Assembly: GCA_003008705.1 (NCBI GenBank)
Contig: PDUO01000028.1
Location: 786,097-850,096 of the forward strand
Reading direction: 5' to 3'
Origin: Pezicula radicicola
Taxonomy: Eukaryota; Ascomycota; Leotiomycetes; Helotiales; Dermateaceae
DNA length: 64,000 nucleotides
Below are positions 35,954-47,186 of this stretch, piece by piece; positions within the stretch are counted from its first letter, which is position 1, and each line of letters opens with the position of its first letter. Below the pieces are notes generated by a model. It ran no database searches, was not told where the DNA came from, and was given only the letters and a program-made list of their open reading frames with translations. The position numbers and the translations under genes are program-made.

Positions 35954-36324
35954 TCAAGATATAAATACAAGTCAATCAGGGCTACTATTGTTGCAAAATT
36001 GGCGTGGATTTGTTCCATTGAAGCAGATAAAAATAATTATTGAGTTCAACGGAAATTATTAGTGTAGACGAAGGTTGAGAGCTGGAACCCCGCCCTGGCG
36101 CTGTGACGAATTCCGAAGCTATTCTAGTTACAGGGTAGGGTAGCACTGCCTACAGTGGGCTGCGTCCCCCGCGGAAGGTCGCCCGAGAGTGGGGCGAACA
36201 GTACGTACAGCACAGTGAGTTCAGGGACCCAATAGGGGCAGGCCTATTCCACATACAGTATCATGTCCACCGTGTCTAAGAATTCATTTTTCTTCTTCTT
36301 GCAACTGAGGCAAAGTGTTCCATT
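35954..36324. other. Intergenic
   Basis: Promoter of the regulator gene and 3' flank of the first reductase gene. A GC-rich patch (about 36140-36210) contains ccgcgg and gtggggcg words. No gene is seen. Confidence 0.4.
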
Positions 36325-37507
36325 TTATTGTAGGTCAAGGCCTCTATCATCGTGGAATATCTCTGTCCCCCAATTTGGCACATTGAACCGCTTCCCCTTT
36401 ATCTTCGCTAACTTATCAATCTTCTCCATCTCTTCGTCAGTCAACTCGAAAATTTCCAAGTTCGCTTTTATCCGCGCGGGATTGACACTCTTTGGTAGAA
36501 CAGACCATCCTTTCTGGACACCCCAAGAAAGCATTACTTGGGCTGGGTTTTTGCCCCTTTGATTCCCAATCTCTACCAGGGTTTCCTCTGTATGCATCGT
36601 GGAACCAGAACCCCCTAAAGGTCCAAAAGCTGTTTGGTGTATCCCCTTCGCCTTACAAAACGCGTTGAGCTTATCCTGGGGTAGCAGAGGCTGCAATTCG
36701 GTCTGGTTCACTGCTGGGATTACTTTTGCTGTCTGCAGAAGTTTCTCGAGATTGACACTTGAGCAATTGCAAACTCCGATCGCCTTTACCTTTCCCGTAT
36801 CCAGAAGCTTCTCCATCGATGTCCATGTCTTTGTAAAGTCCCAGTCTTTCGAGTGTGTTGTTCTATCTTCTTTTCCATACTCAGCACCCGTGTCGGGATC
36901 CAGTGATACTGGCCAGTGCATAAGATAAAGGTCTACATAGTCAAGTTGCAGGTCTGCAAGACTTTTGTTTAGAGCTTCGTCGACTCGTTTGTGATCTGAT
37001 GACCATCTATGATGATTCAATTCAAACATTTGGATGCAAAAATGGCGATTTTACTAACAGCTTTGTGGTCACGAAAATTTCTGACCGAGGCACTGAACTT
37101 TTAGAAAAGGCTTGACCGACTTCGGGCTCATTATAGTCTGTGAGATTGACATTAGTGAATACCTTGATCTTGAAGATTACTTATAACTCACATAGAGGAG
37201 CACAGTCCTAATGAGCAAAAGGGTCAATGTTACTCTTTAGATGAGACTCGATTCGTCGTTATACTTACAATATGTCGATACCCAGACTCAAGTGCACACA
37301 AGACCGATTTCTCAGCATCTTCAGATTTTGTTAGATTATGCAAACAGTGATTCTTGGGATTATTCATTACCTCCAGGAGCAGCTTTCCATGTTCCGAAGC
37401 CCTGTCCTCATTAAGGAACGAACAATGATCAACATGGCAAGCGAACTTACAACCGCCGGGATTTTGGCCCCAGTATTCAACGTGAATTGTTTTCCAGAAT
37501 ATGGCAT
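36325..37507 (-). CDS. Aldo-keto reductase (glyceraldehyde/uronate reductase-like)
   Basis: Six exons on the minus strand: 37451-37507, 37371-37401, 37269-37318, 37192-37207, 37059-37137 and 36325-37006, giving 304 aa. These include exons of only 16 and 31 bp, all phase-consistent. The catalytic tetrad is D47, Y52 (DCAPLYYNE), K77 (FVTTKLW) and the His in LYLMHWP (about 108). The rest is classical AKR: AIGVCNCSSVNLEKLL, VNQTELQPLLPQ, VLPKSVNPARIKANLEIF and a closing RFNVPNWGTEIFHDD. It resembles fungal glycerol dehydrogenase/GCY1 and L-glyceraldehyde reductases, which act after aldolases in uronate catabolism. With the DapA-type aldolase nearby, reducing the released aldehyde is plausible. 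Uronate reduction at the start of the pathway is an alternative. Confidence 0.9.
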
Positions 37508-37969
37508 TTTGAAGGAGGATGCTGTTTAATTCGTATCTTGGGATTGCATGCTACATTTAACCCATTAAACTGCCACATCAAGGGTAAGCTTCATTTTCCC
37601 CAGGCTACTAAAAAGATGTCGGAAAAGCCGCCGGAGAGTATCCCGAGTCATGTCCATCGCTGAGATCCCCGCAATTATGAGCCGATGGACTTCTCCACAC
37701 TCTAGGAGTAGTGGGGTATTCCCCCATTTCACTGATGTGCCAGTTTGCTTACTACTTTTGGACTCTCGTCGTTTGACGACTAATACGTAGCTTAGTGTTG
37801 CAGCAACACTCTGGGCCATATAAATGATATAGAAAGAAAAATGAAATCACGCGGGAGAAGTCTCCTTTTGAAGAGGAAAGTGTTGAAAAATAGGATTTGA
37901 TTGAAGAATTTATGTCATATGCTAGGTTGCTCAAGGCTAACAACTGCCTGTCCTCTCAATTGAATGCGG

Positions 37970-39831
37970 CTAGGCATTCTCTAAATGGATAATGGGAGTC
38001 TGCCCAGTAGCACCCCGTTTTGTATCCTCAATTTGTCCCGTAGTACCAAATTCATCCCCCTTGTGGTCCATGTGGTCCGCGACCTCACGCAAGATCTTTT
38101 CATCTTCGGTAGGATAAGCATGACGCCACATGCCCCATATGCTTTGCTTGAACAAGTCGTCCATAGATTCGATACTTCGACCCTTGAATTCCGGCATACA
38201 GCACCATGTGAAAACAGCTCCGATATAAGTGAGAAGAGCATAGAGGAGAAATACACCCCAGCCCATATGTGTAATCATGGAAGGAGTAGCTCGTGTAATA
38301 CCGTAATCAACAATCCAATTGATGAAGAAGCAGAAGGCCATCGAAACTGAGCGGATACGTGCAGGAAAGATCTCAGCAGCCACAACATATGGTGCTACAG
38401 ACCATCCAAAGGACCAACCAAATGCATATACGTAAATGCTAAATGCTGTTAGCAACATCACCGCTAGAATGAGAGTTTCGCTTACAAGATCACTCCTACA
38501 ATACCACCTGCCTCGGTTCCACCGCCAACTTCTGGGTTCCCAAAACGCAGATACAACGCCAGATAAAGCATAGCAGTAGCCTGCATGCAGCCACCAACAA
38601 TTAACGGGAGACGTCTTCCAACCCGATCAACAAGCACTGCCACGTAGAAGATAGTTGTTACAAACTTTACGACACCATATACGCCAGTAGTGAGCAGGCT
38701 GTTGCTTGCCGGGACGCCAATAAGCTCAAAAATCTCTGGCGCGTAGTAATTCAAGGAGTCTGTGCCGGTAAATTTATGAAAAAGGAAAAGAGATACCGCC
38801 AGGAAGAATCGCCGGAAGTTGCTTTTGACAGTGAAGATATCCTTCATAACAATCAAATAGCTGTGTCCTGTTCGTGAGTAAGTAAAGCTTCCTTATGAGG
38901 ATTCAAAAGTAGGGTTATACCTTGATGGGCTTCCTGTTCGTGATTAACTTGAGCCACAGTTTCATTGAACTCCAATTCCACGTATGGGTGATCAGCGGGG
39001 AGTTTTCTGAGCTTGCAAAGGTTTATCATTGCCTCCTCTGGTTTGCCGTGTGAGATGAGGAATCTTGGTGTCTCTGGAACTAAGGGAACCATGAGAACCA
39101 TCAGGGCACCTGGAATAAGCTGAATAGATAAAGCCGTTCGCCATTGAGTATTATCATACTTGATGTTGGGTCCGCTCCATTTGCTAACTGCAAAATTGAC
39201 CCAGAAAGCCAACGACAAAGAGAAGAGAATGAATAGGTTGTATGTCGCTGTCAAAGATCCTCTGACAGACTTGGGAGAGTTCTCGGCGAGAAATTGAGGT
39301 GTGAGCATAGAGGTCCTACATTAATGTTAGCTCTAAGTTGCTTGGTATGCAAATGAGCAACTTACGCCCCAACTCCGGCACCTCCAATGAATCTGCCAGC
39401 ATACAAAACACCAAGATTGGCAATCATTTGTAAGACTGCGCCGATCAAGAAAATTACACCAAAAAGGAGAACTGATGATTTTCGTCCAAGGAAATCTGAT
39501 GCGGGAGCCGCAAGAAGAGCGCCCAAAGAGCCACCGGCAGCCACTACGACCACGTCAGTATTCAAGACGGGATAGATTTTAACAGTTGACTCTTACGCAT
39601 AGCAGCAATATTCCCCTTCCGATCATCCAAAGCATCCTCTTCAAGTGTATCTAGACCAAAGGCATGTTGAAAAGATGGCAAGGTAAGAATTCCTCCTATA
39701 TTCCCAGTATCAAGACCATAGAAACAACCAGCCCATGATACTGCTAAGACTAAGAACAGTAATCGGAGATTGAAAATTTCCTTGGGGTCCTTTTTGGCTT
39801 CAGGAGCCCAGATAGAAACGCCGCCTGCCAT
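37970..39831 (-). CDS. MFS sugar-porter family transporter (quinate/galacturonate-type)
   Basis: Exons on the minus strand are 39597-39831, 39366-39543, 38921-39315, 38486-38867 and 37970-38438, giving 552 aa with about 12 membrane segments. Sugar-porter signatures include FYGLDTGNIGGILTLPSF in TM1, DFLGRKSSV and GRFIGGAGVGA. Also seen are VPETPRFLISHGKPEEA, then KFTGTDSLNYYAPEIFELIG, LVDRVGRRLPLIVGG and a C-terminal CMPEFKGRSIESMDDLF (cf. PETKGRTLEEID). The N-terminus (SIWAPEAKKDPKEIFNLRLL) resembles fungal quinate permeases and the galacturonate transporter, but substrate cannot be read from sequence. It is divergent from the BNR-protein gene, sharing a 713 bp promoter. Confidence 0.92.
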
Positions 39832-40544
39832 AATGTACGATTTTGGTTAACGACGAGCTGAAAGAATGCAATGGATAGTGCAGTACTGGCGAGGGAATGT
39901 GACAAAATGAAAAGCAATTTCTATTTCGCGTCACAACGAAATGAAAAATGTTTGATTATCAACACTGGGATATTGCAAGTATCACAGTCTGATTAGAAGA
40001 CTTGATAATATCTGAAGAATATGGAGATAATCTGGGGTCCCCGCATTAATTAAGTAGACCAACCAAAGGTATGTGATGATAATCAATTCTGGGGTTACTA
40101 GCAGGTTGCCCATGCATAATGGGAAGGGTCCAGTCATTTTCGCCGGTGAGAACGGCGAGGATCGGCTGCGGAGAGAGCAGCGGACAACTTAATGGGACTA
40201 CCCCGCCATATGAGCTCCTAAGATGTTTGAGGGAATCAAGGCGTAAGTTTCCGTTTGGATTTTGAATATGGGAGTCTTTTTCTGGCTATATAGAACTGAA
40301 TCATACTATAATGTAATTTTACGGGCCCTCTTCGATATTTGTGACTTCACAATACCTAGCCATTTATTCTTTAGGACAACCTATCCCAGGCGTACTTTCC
40401 TGTTGTAAGCTAAGTGCCTAACAACTTATTAGTTCCTCAATGACAGGAGATGCTAATAGAGGAGACAGCAAACGAAGCGAAGAAAAGGTTTCTGGTGTTG
40501 AATAGAGTATTTGGCAGCAGCTTACATAATACGTATCCTTTATC
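39832..40544. promoter_or_regulatory. Divergent promoter: sugar-porter / BNR protein
   Basis: This 713 bp region separates the start codons of two divergently transcribed cluster genes. It contains TGCGGAGAG at 40167-40175 and a GC-rich stretch with several CGG triplets (about 40140-40205), the kind of half-site Zn2Cys6 regulators bind. The same TGCGGAGA word recurs in the other two divergent promoters of the cluster. Confidence 0.45.
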
Positions 40545-41735
40545 ATGGCTGTCGCGTCCAACATTTCAGCAGATGGCAACGGCACAACTCATCACTCTCC
40601 AACCTTGAGTCAGGTCGGTGCCAATAGACAGCAAGCATATATTCCGGCAGTGACCACGCAATCGCATGCTTCCAACCTCCTCTTGTTACCCAATGGCGAC
40701 CTTCTTTGTGCCTGGTTCGGCGGCCTTCAAGAGGGTATTCCCGATATCTCCATCTACCTCGCCCGTTTACCCGCGACGACGAATACATGGCTCGAGCCGC
40801 AGAAGTTGACCCACGATAATACTCGAAGTGAACAGAATCCCGTGTTATTTTTAACGCCGTCCGAGCCCTCTTCGTTGTGGTTGATGTATACTTCGCAAGA
40901 TGGTGGAAATCAGGAGTCGGCAGTAGTCAAGAAGCAAGTATCGCAGGATATGGGCTTGACGTGGAGTTTACCATCTGTACTCTTTAGTGAGCCTGGAACA
41001 TTCATCCGCCAGCCAATGATGGTTCTGCCAAGCGGTGCCTGGACAATTCCTGTTTTCTACTGTCGAACCCCAGCCGGATATAAATGGGTGGGAAACGACG
41101 ACATCTCGGCCATTCGAATATCCAAAGATGAGGGGGCTACATGGTCAGAGGTCCAAGTGCCGGAAAGCTATGGCGCTGTCCATATGCGTACAATTGCGTT
41201 GCATGACGGCACATATCTGGCCCTATATCGAAGTCGATGGGCCGACTATGTCTACTCCTCCACTTCTTCAGATGGGATCAATTGGACACAACCTAAGCCA
41301 ACAACTCTTTTGAATCCGAATGCCGGCATCTGCGCTGATGTGCTGCCTGATGGACGTGTGATAGTTGTATACAACGACTCCAGTGCGAACTCAACAATGG
41401 CACGACGCAAAGGCCTGTACGATGATATTGCACCAAAAGATGATGTACGACAGAATCAGCCGGCGATTCACGGAAAGGAAGCGTTTTGGGGAGCGCCAAG
41501 GGCTCCATTGTCCCTAGCAATATCAAGTGATGCCGGCAAGTCTTGGATCAAGGCTGGGGTAATTGAAGACGGCGATGGCTTTTGTATGACGAACGACTCC
41601 AAGGACAAGTTGAACCGGGAGCTTTCATATCCATCTATTGCCATTGGTCCAAGTGGTGATGTTCACATTGCCTTCACGTTTTGGAGGCAGAAGATAAAGT
41701 ATGTTAAGCTAGACGAGAAGACCTTGCTTCAATGA
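40545..41735 (+). CDS. BNR/Asp-box beta-propeller protein (sialidase-superfamily)
   Basis: Single exon, 396 aa, no signal peptide, so probably intracellular. Four Asp-box hairpins (S-x-D-x-G-x-T-W type) are visible: SQDMGLTWS (133-141), SKDEGATWS (193-201), SSDGINWT (241-248) and SSDAGKSW (328-335). Conserved sheet segments include ASNLLLLPNGDLLCAWFGG, MRTIALHDGTYLALYRSRW, CADVLPDGRVIVVYNDSS and ELSYPSIAIGPSGDVHIAFT then IKYVKL. This is the layout of the BNR_2 group of sialidase-like six-bladed propellers, found mainly in bacteria and plants. The substrate is unknown, and related propellers include exo-sialidases and rhamnosyl-uronate-active enzymes. The classical GH33 arginine triad and nucleophile tyrosine could not be assigned with confidence. 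It is embedded in a set of aldolase, reductase and transporter genes. Confidence 0.85.
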   Translation: MAVASNISADGNGTTHHSPTLSQVGANRQQAYIPAVTTQSHASNLLLLPNGDLLCAWFGGLQEGIPDISIYLARLPATTNTWLEPQKLTHDNTRSEQNPVLFLTPSEPSSLWLMYTSQDGGNQESAVVKKQVSQDMGLTWSLPSVLFSEPGTFIRQPMMVLPSGAWTIPVFYCRTPAGYKWVGNDDISAIRISKDEGATWSEVQVPESYGAVHMRTIALHDGTYLALYRSRWADYVYSSTSSDGINWTQPKPTTLLNPNAGICADVLPDGRVIVVYNDSSANSTMARRKGLYDDIAPKDDVRQNQPAIHGKEAFWGAPRAPLSLAISSDAGKSWIKAGVIEDGDGFCMTNDSKDKLNRELSYPSIAIGPSGDVHIAFTFWRQKIKYVKLDEKTLLQ

Positions 41736-41979
41736 ACAAATAAAGATGTAGCTCTAATAGTTTCGGTATATCTGCGTTCTGAGACTGACTGTCACCATTC
41801 CCCCGTTATATATTATCTTCAGTTCAGCCTTCGCTGAGTAAATATCTGAAGATAGTCGAATGCATATGTTGAATAGCGTAAGAATCGGTCATAAACAAGT
41901 TTTACCGAAAACCTTTGCACCATCATGGCTTGATTTCTATTGTTGGTTAATATAACTGTAATTAAATTATTTTAAACGC

Positions 41980-43021
41980 TCATACTCCGGGACATTTTCT
42001 ATCTGGTAGCTCTTTCTCAACCTTCTCCAAGTGCTCCATAGTTTTGATAACCCACGCTTGCATGGTTTCATTTGCAGGCGCGTATGGCTTTCTTGGTAAA
42101 AAGCTTGCCTTGTCATTTACACCAGCGACTGGTCCTGCAAAGTGCGCCGCTCCAAATTTCGTTGCCGCAATACCAGCTTTACATGCCTTCTCTGCGTGGG
42201 CTACAAGCCCTTGAAGCTTTGCCGCTTCCGCAATCTTCCCTTCTTGGTACAATGCGTATAGTTTCGATACCGACTTAGGGTACACGTTGCCAATTCCAGT
42301 TACACATCCACTGCCGCCCCCTATCAAGGCTGGTACCAAGTAGTCCGATGAGCCACCGAACACGCCAAATTGTTGTGGATTAAAATCTGCCGTTAATCGA
42401 GTGAGTTTACCAACGTTCCCACAGGTCAATTTCACACCAACGATATTCGGGTGCTGAGCTAGTTCAGCAATAATATCCGAGTCGAGATCAATACCAGCTG
42501 TGACAGCCGGGAACTGTAGACTGGTTAGCATCTTCAACACAGCACAGGTGCGGAGTACTTACATTGTATATAACAACTGGAATAGGACTTGCATCTGCAA
42601 CATCTCTATAAAACCCCAGGATTACATCTTTTGTGACGACCTTAGACCAATAACTTGGAGGTAAAAGCAAGCCAAAGTTTGCTCCAGCCTCTTTCGCAGC
42701 TTCTGCAAAACGGATTGACTCGTTGGTTGACTGGCCACTTATACCAGCAACCAGTGGATAATCTGTCAGTCCAAGATCTGTTACAACCTTCTTTGCAACC
42801 TTTGTAAGCTCAACGCGCTCATCGGCAGAAAGTAGCACTGCCTCGGCGGTGGTTCCAGCCAGGACCAGGCCAGTAACACCGCCTAATATGAGAAACTTGA
42901 AGTATTTGTATGATGCCTCCAAATCAACTTCTTGTCTAGGTGTGTTCTTGTATAGTGACAGAACTGGGCAATATACACCCGGCGGTATGGGAATTGATTT
43001 ATTTGCGATTTGGGAAGTCAT
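41980..43021 (-). CDS. DapA-family class I pyruvate aldolase (KDG / HOG / N-acetylneuraminate lyase type)
   Basis: Exons on the minus strand are 42563-43021 and 41980-42513 with a 49 bp intron, giving 330 aa. It has the TIM-barrel family hallmarks: GTTAE (56-60) in place of the DapA GTTGE, the catalytic Tyr in VVIYN (Y152) and the Schiff-base lysine in IVGVKLTCGN (K181). GGSSDYLVPALIGGGSGCVT lines the C-terminal end of the barrel. Such enzymes cleave a 2-keto-3-deoxy sugar acid into pyruvate plus an aldehyde, as in fungal galacturonate (L-threo-3-deoxyhexulosonate aldolase) and rhamnose pathways, or in sialic acid breakdown. True lysine biosynthesis is excluded since fungi use the aminoadipate route. 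It is divergent from the second reductase gene. Confidence 0.92.
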
Positions 43022-43618
43022 GGCGACAATTTCAAAATTCTTGGAAAGATGTTTAGCTGATGGGAGTGAGATTGTTTAATTCGGGGAGTGAAGAATACAC
43101 AATGGAAAAGTTGGAGTTTTGGGAGACGCGTTTCCTTCACGTCGGCTTTCTTACCCGCGTCATACAGGGTATATACCACTTATTTAGCGTGAGGTTTCCG
43201 CCGGAAATACGAAGGAGTGGGCGAGAACACCATTATGTCGTGATTGTGGTCGGCCGTATCCATGCTGCTGCATCGGACTTCTCACCGGTGTGAGAAGAGC
43301 AGGGCAACTATGCCGAGACAAGGGAAGCTGACCATAACTCGTACGAGTGAGTTGCGGAGAGACCCCAGACTGTGGGGAAGTCGTTTGATTGGGATGCGAG
43401 TCATTGCATGGGCACGCTCCCCACGGTCTTGGCCATACGGGCGAGTCATTAGCAACATACGGCATGCACCCCGATTCCTATTCCCACTTAATTTGGCAAC
43501 GTAGGCGGGGAGTTGTCAGTATGCACTCTGTATCTTTGATCGCATTGAAAGATTACACCTATAAACCATAGATAATTGAGAAGATACTCAATTGGTCTTT
43601 GGTTCCGTTGACGGAAGT
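43022..43618. promoter_or_regulatory. Divergent promoter: aldolase / second aldo-keto reductase
   Basis: This 597 bp intergenic region lies between two divergent cluster genes. TGCGGAGAGAC lies at 43353-43363, and gcgggga-type words at about 43504. No gene is seen; overlapping frames on both strands around 43184-43571 look random. Confidence 0.45.
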
Positions 43619-44769
43619 ATGTCTGGAAATATGGAATACGCCAGGTAAGCTTTGCTAAAACGAGGAATGTGAATATTAGTTACCAAGTCAAGGATAAAAT
43701 GGCTGACACAAAAGATTGTCGATAGGCTTGGGAAAAGTGGATTAAAGGTTTCTAAGATTATACTGGGATGTATGAGTTATGGAAGTAGTCAATGGGAAGG
43801 TTCCCCTTGGGTGCTCGACGAAGCCGAAGCTTTGCCCTTACTTAAGAAGGCATATGACGTTGGGATCAACACTTGGGTTTATTATACTCACAACATTTGA
43901 TTTATTTATATATTAATCTTGTTCAGGACACAGCGAACACGTACTCGAACGGCCGCTCGGAGACAATCATTGGGAAAGCACTTAAAGAATACTCCATACC
44001 TCGCGAAAGAGTTGTCATCTTAACCAAAGTATATTATCCAGTATTGGAAGGAAGCGAAGCCCGTCCAAACCCCGCAATCAACAATGGCCAACTCACTAAT
44101 CTGATGGGCCTATCACGGAAACATATATTTGATGCTGTAGATGGCTCGTTGCGGCGGCTCGGCACGGAATATATTGATGTCCTGCAATTACACAGGCTAG
44201 ACCGAGACGTAGAGCCTGAGGAGATTATGAAAGCACTCCATGATCTTGTCGCGATGGGAAAAGTGAGATATATTGGTGCATCATCGATGTATTGTTGGGA
44301 ATTCGCTCGACTGCAGTATACTGCCCAACTTAACAATTGGACCTCTTTCATATCAATGCAACCGTTTTACAATCTTCTCTACAGAGAGGAAGAACGAGAG
44401 ATGATACCTTTCTGCAATGCAACAGGCGTTGGGGTCATTCCTTGGAGTCCCTTGGCGAGAGGTCTCTTGACGAGACCTCTGGGTGAGCAAAGTTCGAGAT
44501 CAGCTCAGGATAAAAAGACTGAGAAGTGGTTCCTTGATGCTAACCTCGAAATCATATCAAAGGTTGGAGAGGTGGCCAAAAGAAAAGGTGTCAGCATGGC
44601 TGATTTAGCGACTGCTTGGGTTCTCAGCAAAGGATGTTGTCCTATTGTTGGCTTGGGGAGCTTGAAAAGGATTGAATCTGCTGTGAGTTCTCTAAGCGTG
44701 AAGATTTCTAATGAGGAAGCAAGAGAGTTGGAAGATTTGTATAGACCAATGAATGTTGTTGGCATGTAA
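43619..44769 (+). CDS. Aldo-keto reductase, potassium-channel-beta/YajO-like branch
   Basis: Exons are 43619-43644, 43726-43876 and 43927-44769, giving 339 aa. The first exon (MSGNMEYA) joins to RLGKSGLKVSKIILGCMSYG, the usual start of this branch. The catalytic tetrad reads D60 and Y65 (DTANTYSNGRSE), K93 (VILTKVY) and H148 (VLQLHRLD). Other features are RYIGASSMYCWEFARLQ, SMQPFYNLLYREEEREMIPF, VIPWSPLARGLLTRP and WVLSKGCCPIVGLGS. NADPH-dependent reduction of an aldehyde or ketone is expected, and members of this branch act on varied secondary-metabolism and sugar aldehydes. It may reduce a pathway intermediate such as the aldehyde released by the adjacent aldolase. Confidence 0.9.
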
Positions 44770-45138
44770 AATAGTCCAAACATATTAAAGGGCATCGCTT
44801 AGTTCACAAATTTGGGCCAAGTAACTCAGTTAATTCTAGTAATTTGCTTTACTTTATTAATTTACGTGGCGATTAATTCAGTATATTTGGGAAAGGATTC
44901 ATGAATTGGTCGGTAAAGTACTGACTTCCATGATGTCCAATCGTACCAGAAGAAGTTCAAGAAGCAATCCGCCATGAACATAGAGTCTTCCATACGACTC
45001 TTCAGTCAATAATTACTACGGAGTGTGATTTATTCACTTGCTTGCAATTAAATGCTCTTCGTGAAACAATCCAAATAGGTTATATACAAGATATGACGTG
45101 AAGCATATACCAAATTCACTTTTCCAACCAAACAGTAA

Positions 45139-46867
45139 TCAGTGCACGTATCTAAAAGACACAATAGCCTCACCGCCATGACCAAGTTTACTACCTTTGA
45201 TACCATTCTGTCGAATCTCTCCACTCATCTCGGCTAACTCAAATCGCCGGTTCTCTCGTTTTAAGTACCATTTGATAGTCATCGCCATGCATGCGCAAAC
45301 AAGACAAGCACCGCACATGACACCACCACCAGCATAGTATCTCGGCTTTTGAGAATCTGGGAACATGTATACGGTGTAGAAGTGTGCTACACCAGCACCC
45401 ATCAGGTTTATAATGGCGAAAGCGGAAGCTCGCTTAGCTTTTGGTCTGGGCAGTGACGAAGAAAGCCAAGAAATGCAAAGATTATATGGTGAGTAAGAGC
45501 CAGAGGTCATGAGAAACATGCTGAAATATCGTCCACCAGTAGATGGGACGAACATCGCAAGCAGGTTTCCAAGCAGGGCGAATAACATGGGAATCGCGAT
45601 ATGGTATCCTCGTTCCTTTTTATGTGCTGCATGGAAGGAGATGGCGATTGAGCAAATGAATGCGAAGAAATATGGTGGCGCAGTTAAAAGTAATGTAATA
45701 GTCGTATCGTACCCAAGAGTCCCGACAATTGACGGAAAGAAGTTGTTGAATGACTGTGCCGTAAGGAGCGACATTTGAAGAACGATAAACATATAAAGCT
45801 TCGGGTCAATAAGTGCTTGTTTGAGGCCCCACCAGATCGATTCTTTATCCTCGTCCACAATACCGGCATTCTCCTTCCGAATGCGCCATTCCTAGTTCTG
45901 TTAGGTTTTATATGCAAGAAAGCGGAATCTAATTACGTACGGCCATAATTTGTAGATTTTTTGGAAGCCACCTGATTTTACTTTGGCCCGGATAGTCTGG
46001 AAGCATTGGAATAACCAGAATAGCCACCGCTATAGTTATAGACCCTTCAATTATGAACAGCCATTCCTAGAGATGTTAGCATATCTCGAAATTGTTTGGG
46101 TGGATGCGATTTACCCAAGCAGGTCTACCAAGCTTCCCTTCCATACGAGAAATGATCCCAGCAGCTATGAGTCCACCAAAAGCAGTTGCGAGCATATTCG
46201 CGCCATAGAGTAACGCGATTCTTGGCGGAAGCTCACTTCTTTTGTACCAACAAGACATCAAGAACATGACTCCAGGCAGGAAGGGTCCTTCTATCAAGCC
46301 TAGCACAAGTCGATTTATAAGCAGCCCAGTGAAGCTCTTCGTGAAACCTTGACACATAGACACGATTCCCCAACCAGCAGTCACAAGACAAATATATAAC
46401 GAAGGACGAATTCGGGTGATGAGCATGTTCGATGGGAGTTGTGTTATGATATCTGAAAGGTTTTAGAAACGATAATTTCCAGGGGATATTTTGATACTTA
46501 CAGCCAACATAGAATATCAGAAGACAGGTATTGTATTGCTCATTTGTAATGTTCAGCGTTTCAGTTAAACCCGAGATTTTGGCGTTGGCGATATTATTTC
46601 TTTGCAGATTTAGCAAGAGTCCTAGCATTAATGATGCTGTTGTGAAACTTACCTGTCAAGAATATTTAACAGAAACAAGAGAGCACATGTAGGCAATAGA
46701 AACGTGTCGAGTCTCCGTACCAGACGCTTTTCAACGGCCACTAATTCATCCAGACTCAATTGAGAAAGCTCTTCAGGAAGCGGCAACTCATTGAGCGGCG
46801 CGAGGACCTTCAAATCTTCGACCTCAGTCGCTGCCAACTCTGGTTTTGGATCCATGCTGCTTGCCAT
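45139..46867 (-). CDS. MFS anion:cation symporter family (DAL5/allantoate-type) transporter
   Basis: Exons on the minus strand are 46653-46867, 46502-46599, 46115-46452, 45941-46066 and 45139-45891, giving 509 aa with about 12 membrane segments. Features are the charged N-terminus ending KRLVRRLDTFLLP, the NILDRNNIANAKISGL motif, and NEQYNTCLLIFYVGYIITQL. PSNMLITRIRPSLYI, GFTKSFTGLLINRLVLGLIE and PMLPDYPGQSKIRWL follow. Family members import organic anions (allantoate, nicotinate, tartrate, galactarate-like acids), so uptake of an acidic compound fits the cluster. It is divergent from the 2-hydroxyacid dehydrogenase gene. Confidence 0.9.
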
Positions 46868-47186
46868 ATTGTGAGCGTAAGTGAAGTTGTTGGAAATCTT
46901 TTTGTAGTTTCCATTTTGCAGCGGACCCTCGGTTGTTTTTGATATGCGGAGGGAGCTTTACCCCATGCTCGCCTACAACAGGGACGGTGAGAGAAATGCG
47001 GAGAAGTGGGGACAAGACAACCGGCGAGAAATGCGAGTTGACGGAAATGTCTTCGGACGGGCCGGGGTCTTTCTAAGGTGGGCTCCGGATAAGACTTAAT
47101 CCCAGAATTTCAGATAATTGTCATCCTATTCTTTCGAACATGGTAATAAGCTTTCTTCTGTTCTTCTGTAAAATCATCTACAGAAG
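46868..47186. promoter_or_regulatory. Divergent promoter: anion transporter / 2-hydroxyacid dehydrogenase
   Basis: This 319 bp region separates two divergent cluster genes. TGCGGAGA is at 46997-47004 and the near-copy TGCGGAGG at 46945-46952, so the word occurs twice here, in a GC-rich setting. Confidence 0.45.

Noticed and set aside
40545..41735. Firm assignment as a GH33 sialidase
   Set aside because: Asp-boxes show the propeller fold, but the GH33 arginine triad and catalytic Tyr/Glu/Asp set could not be placed with confidence, and there is no signal peptide.
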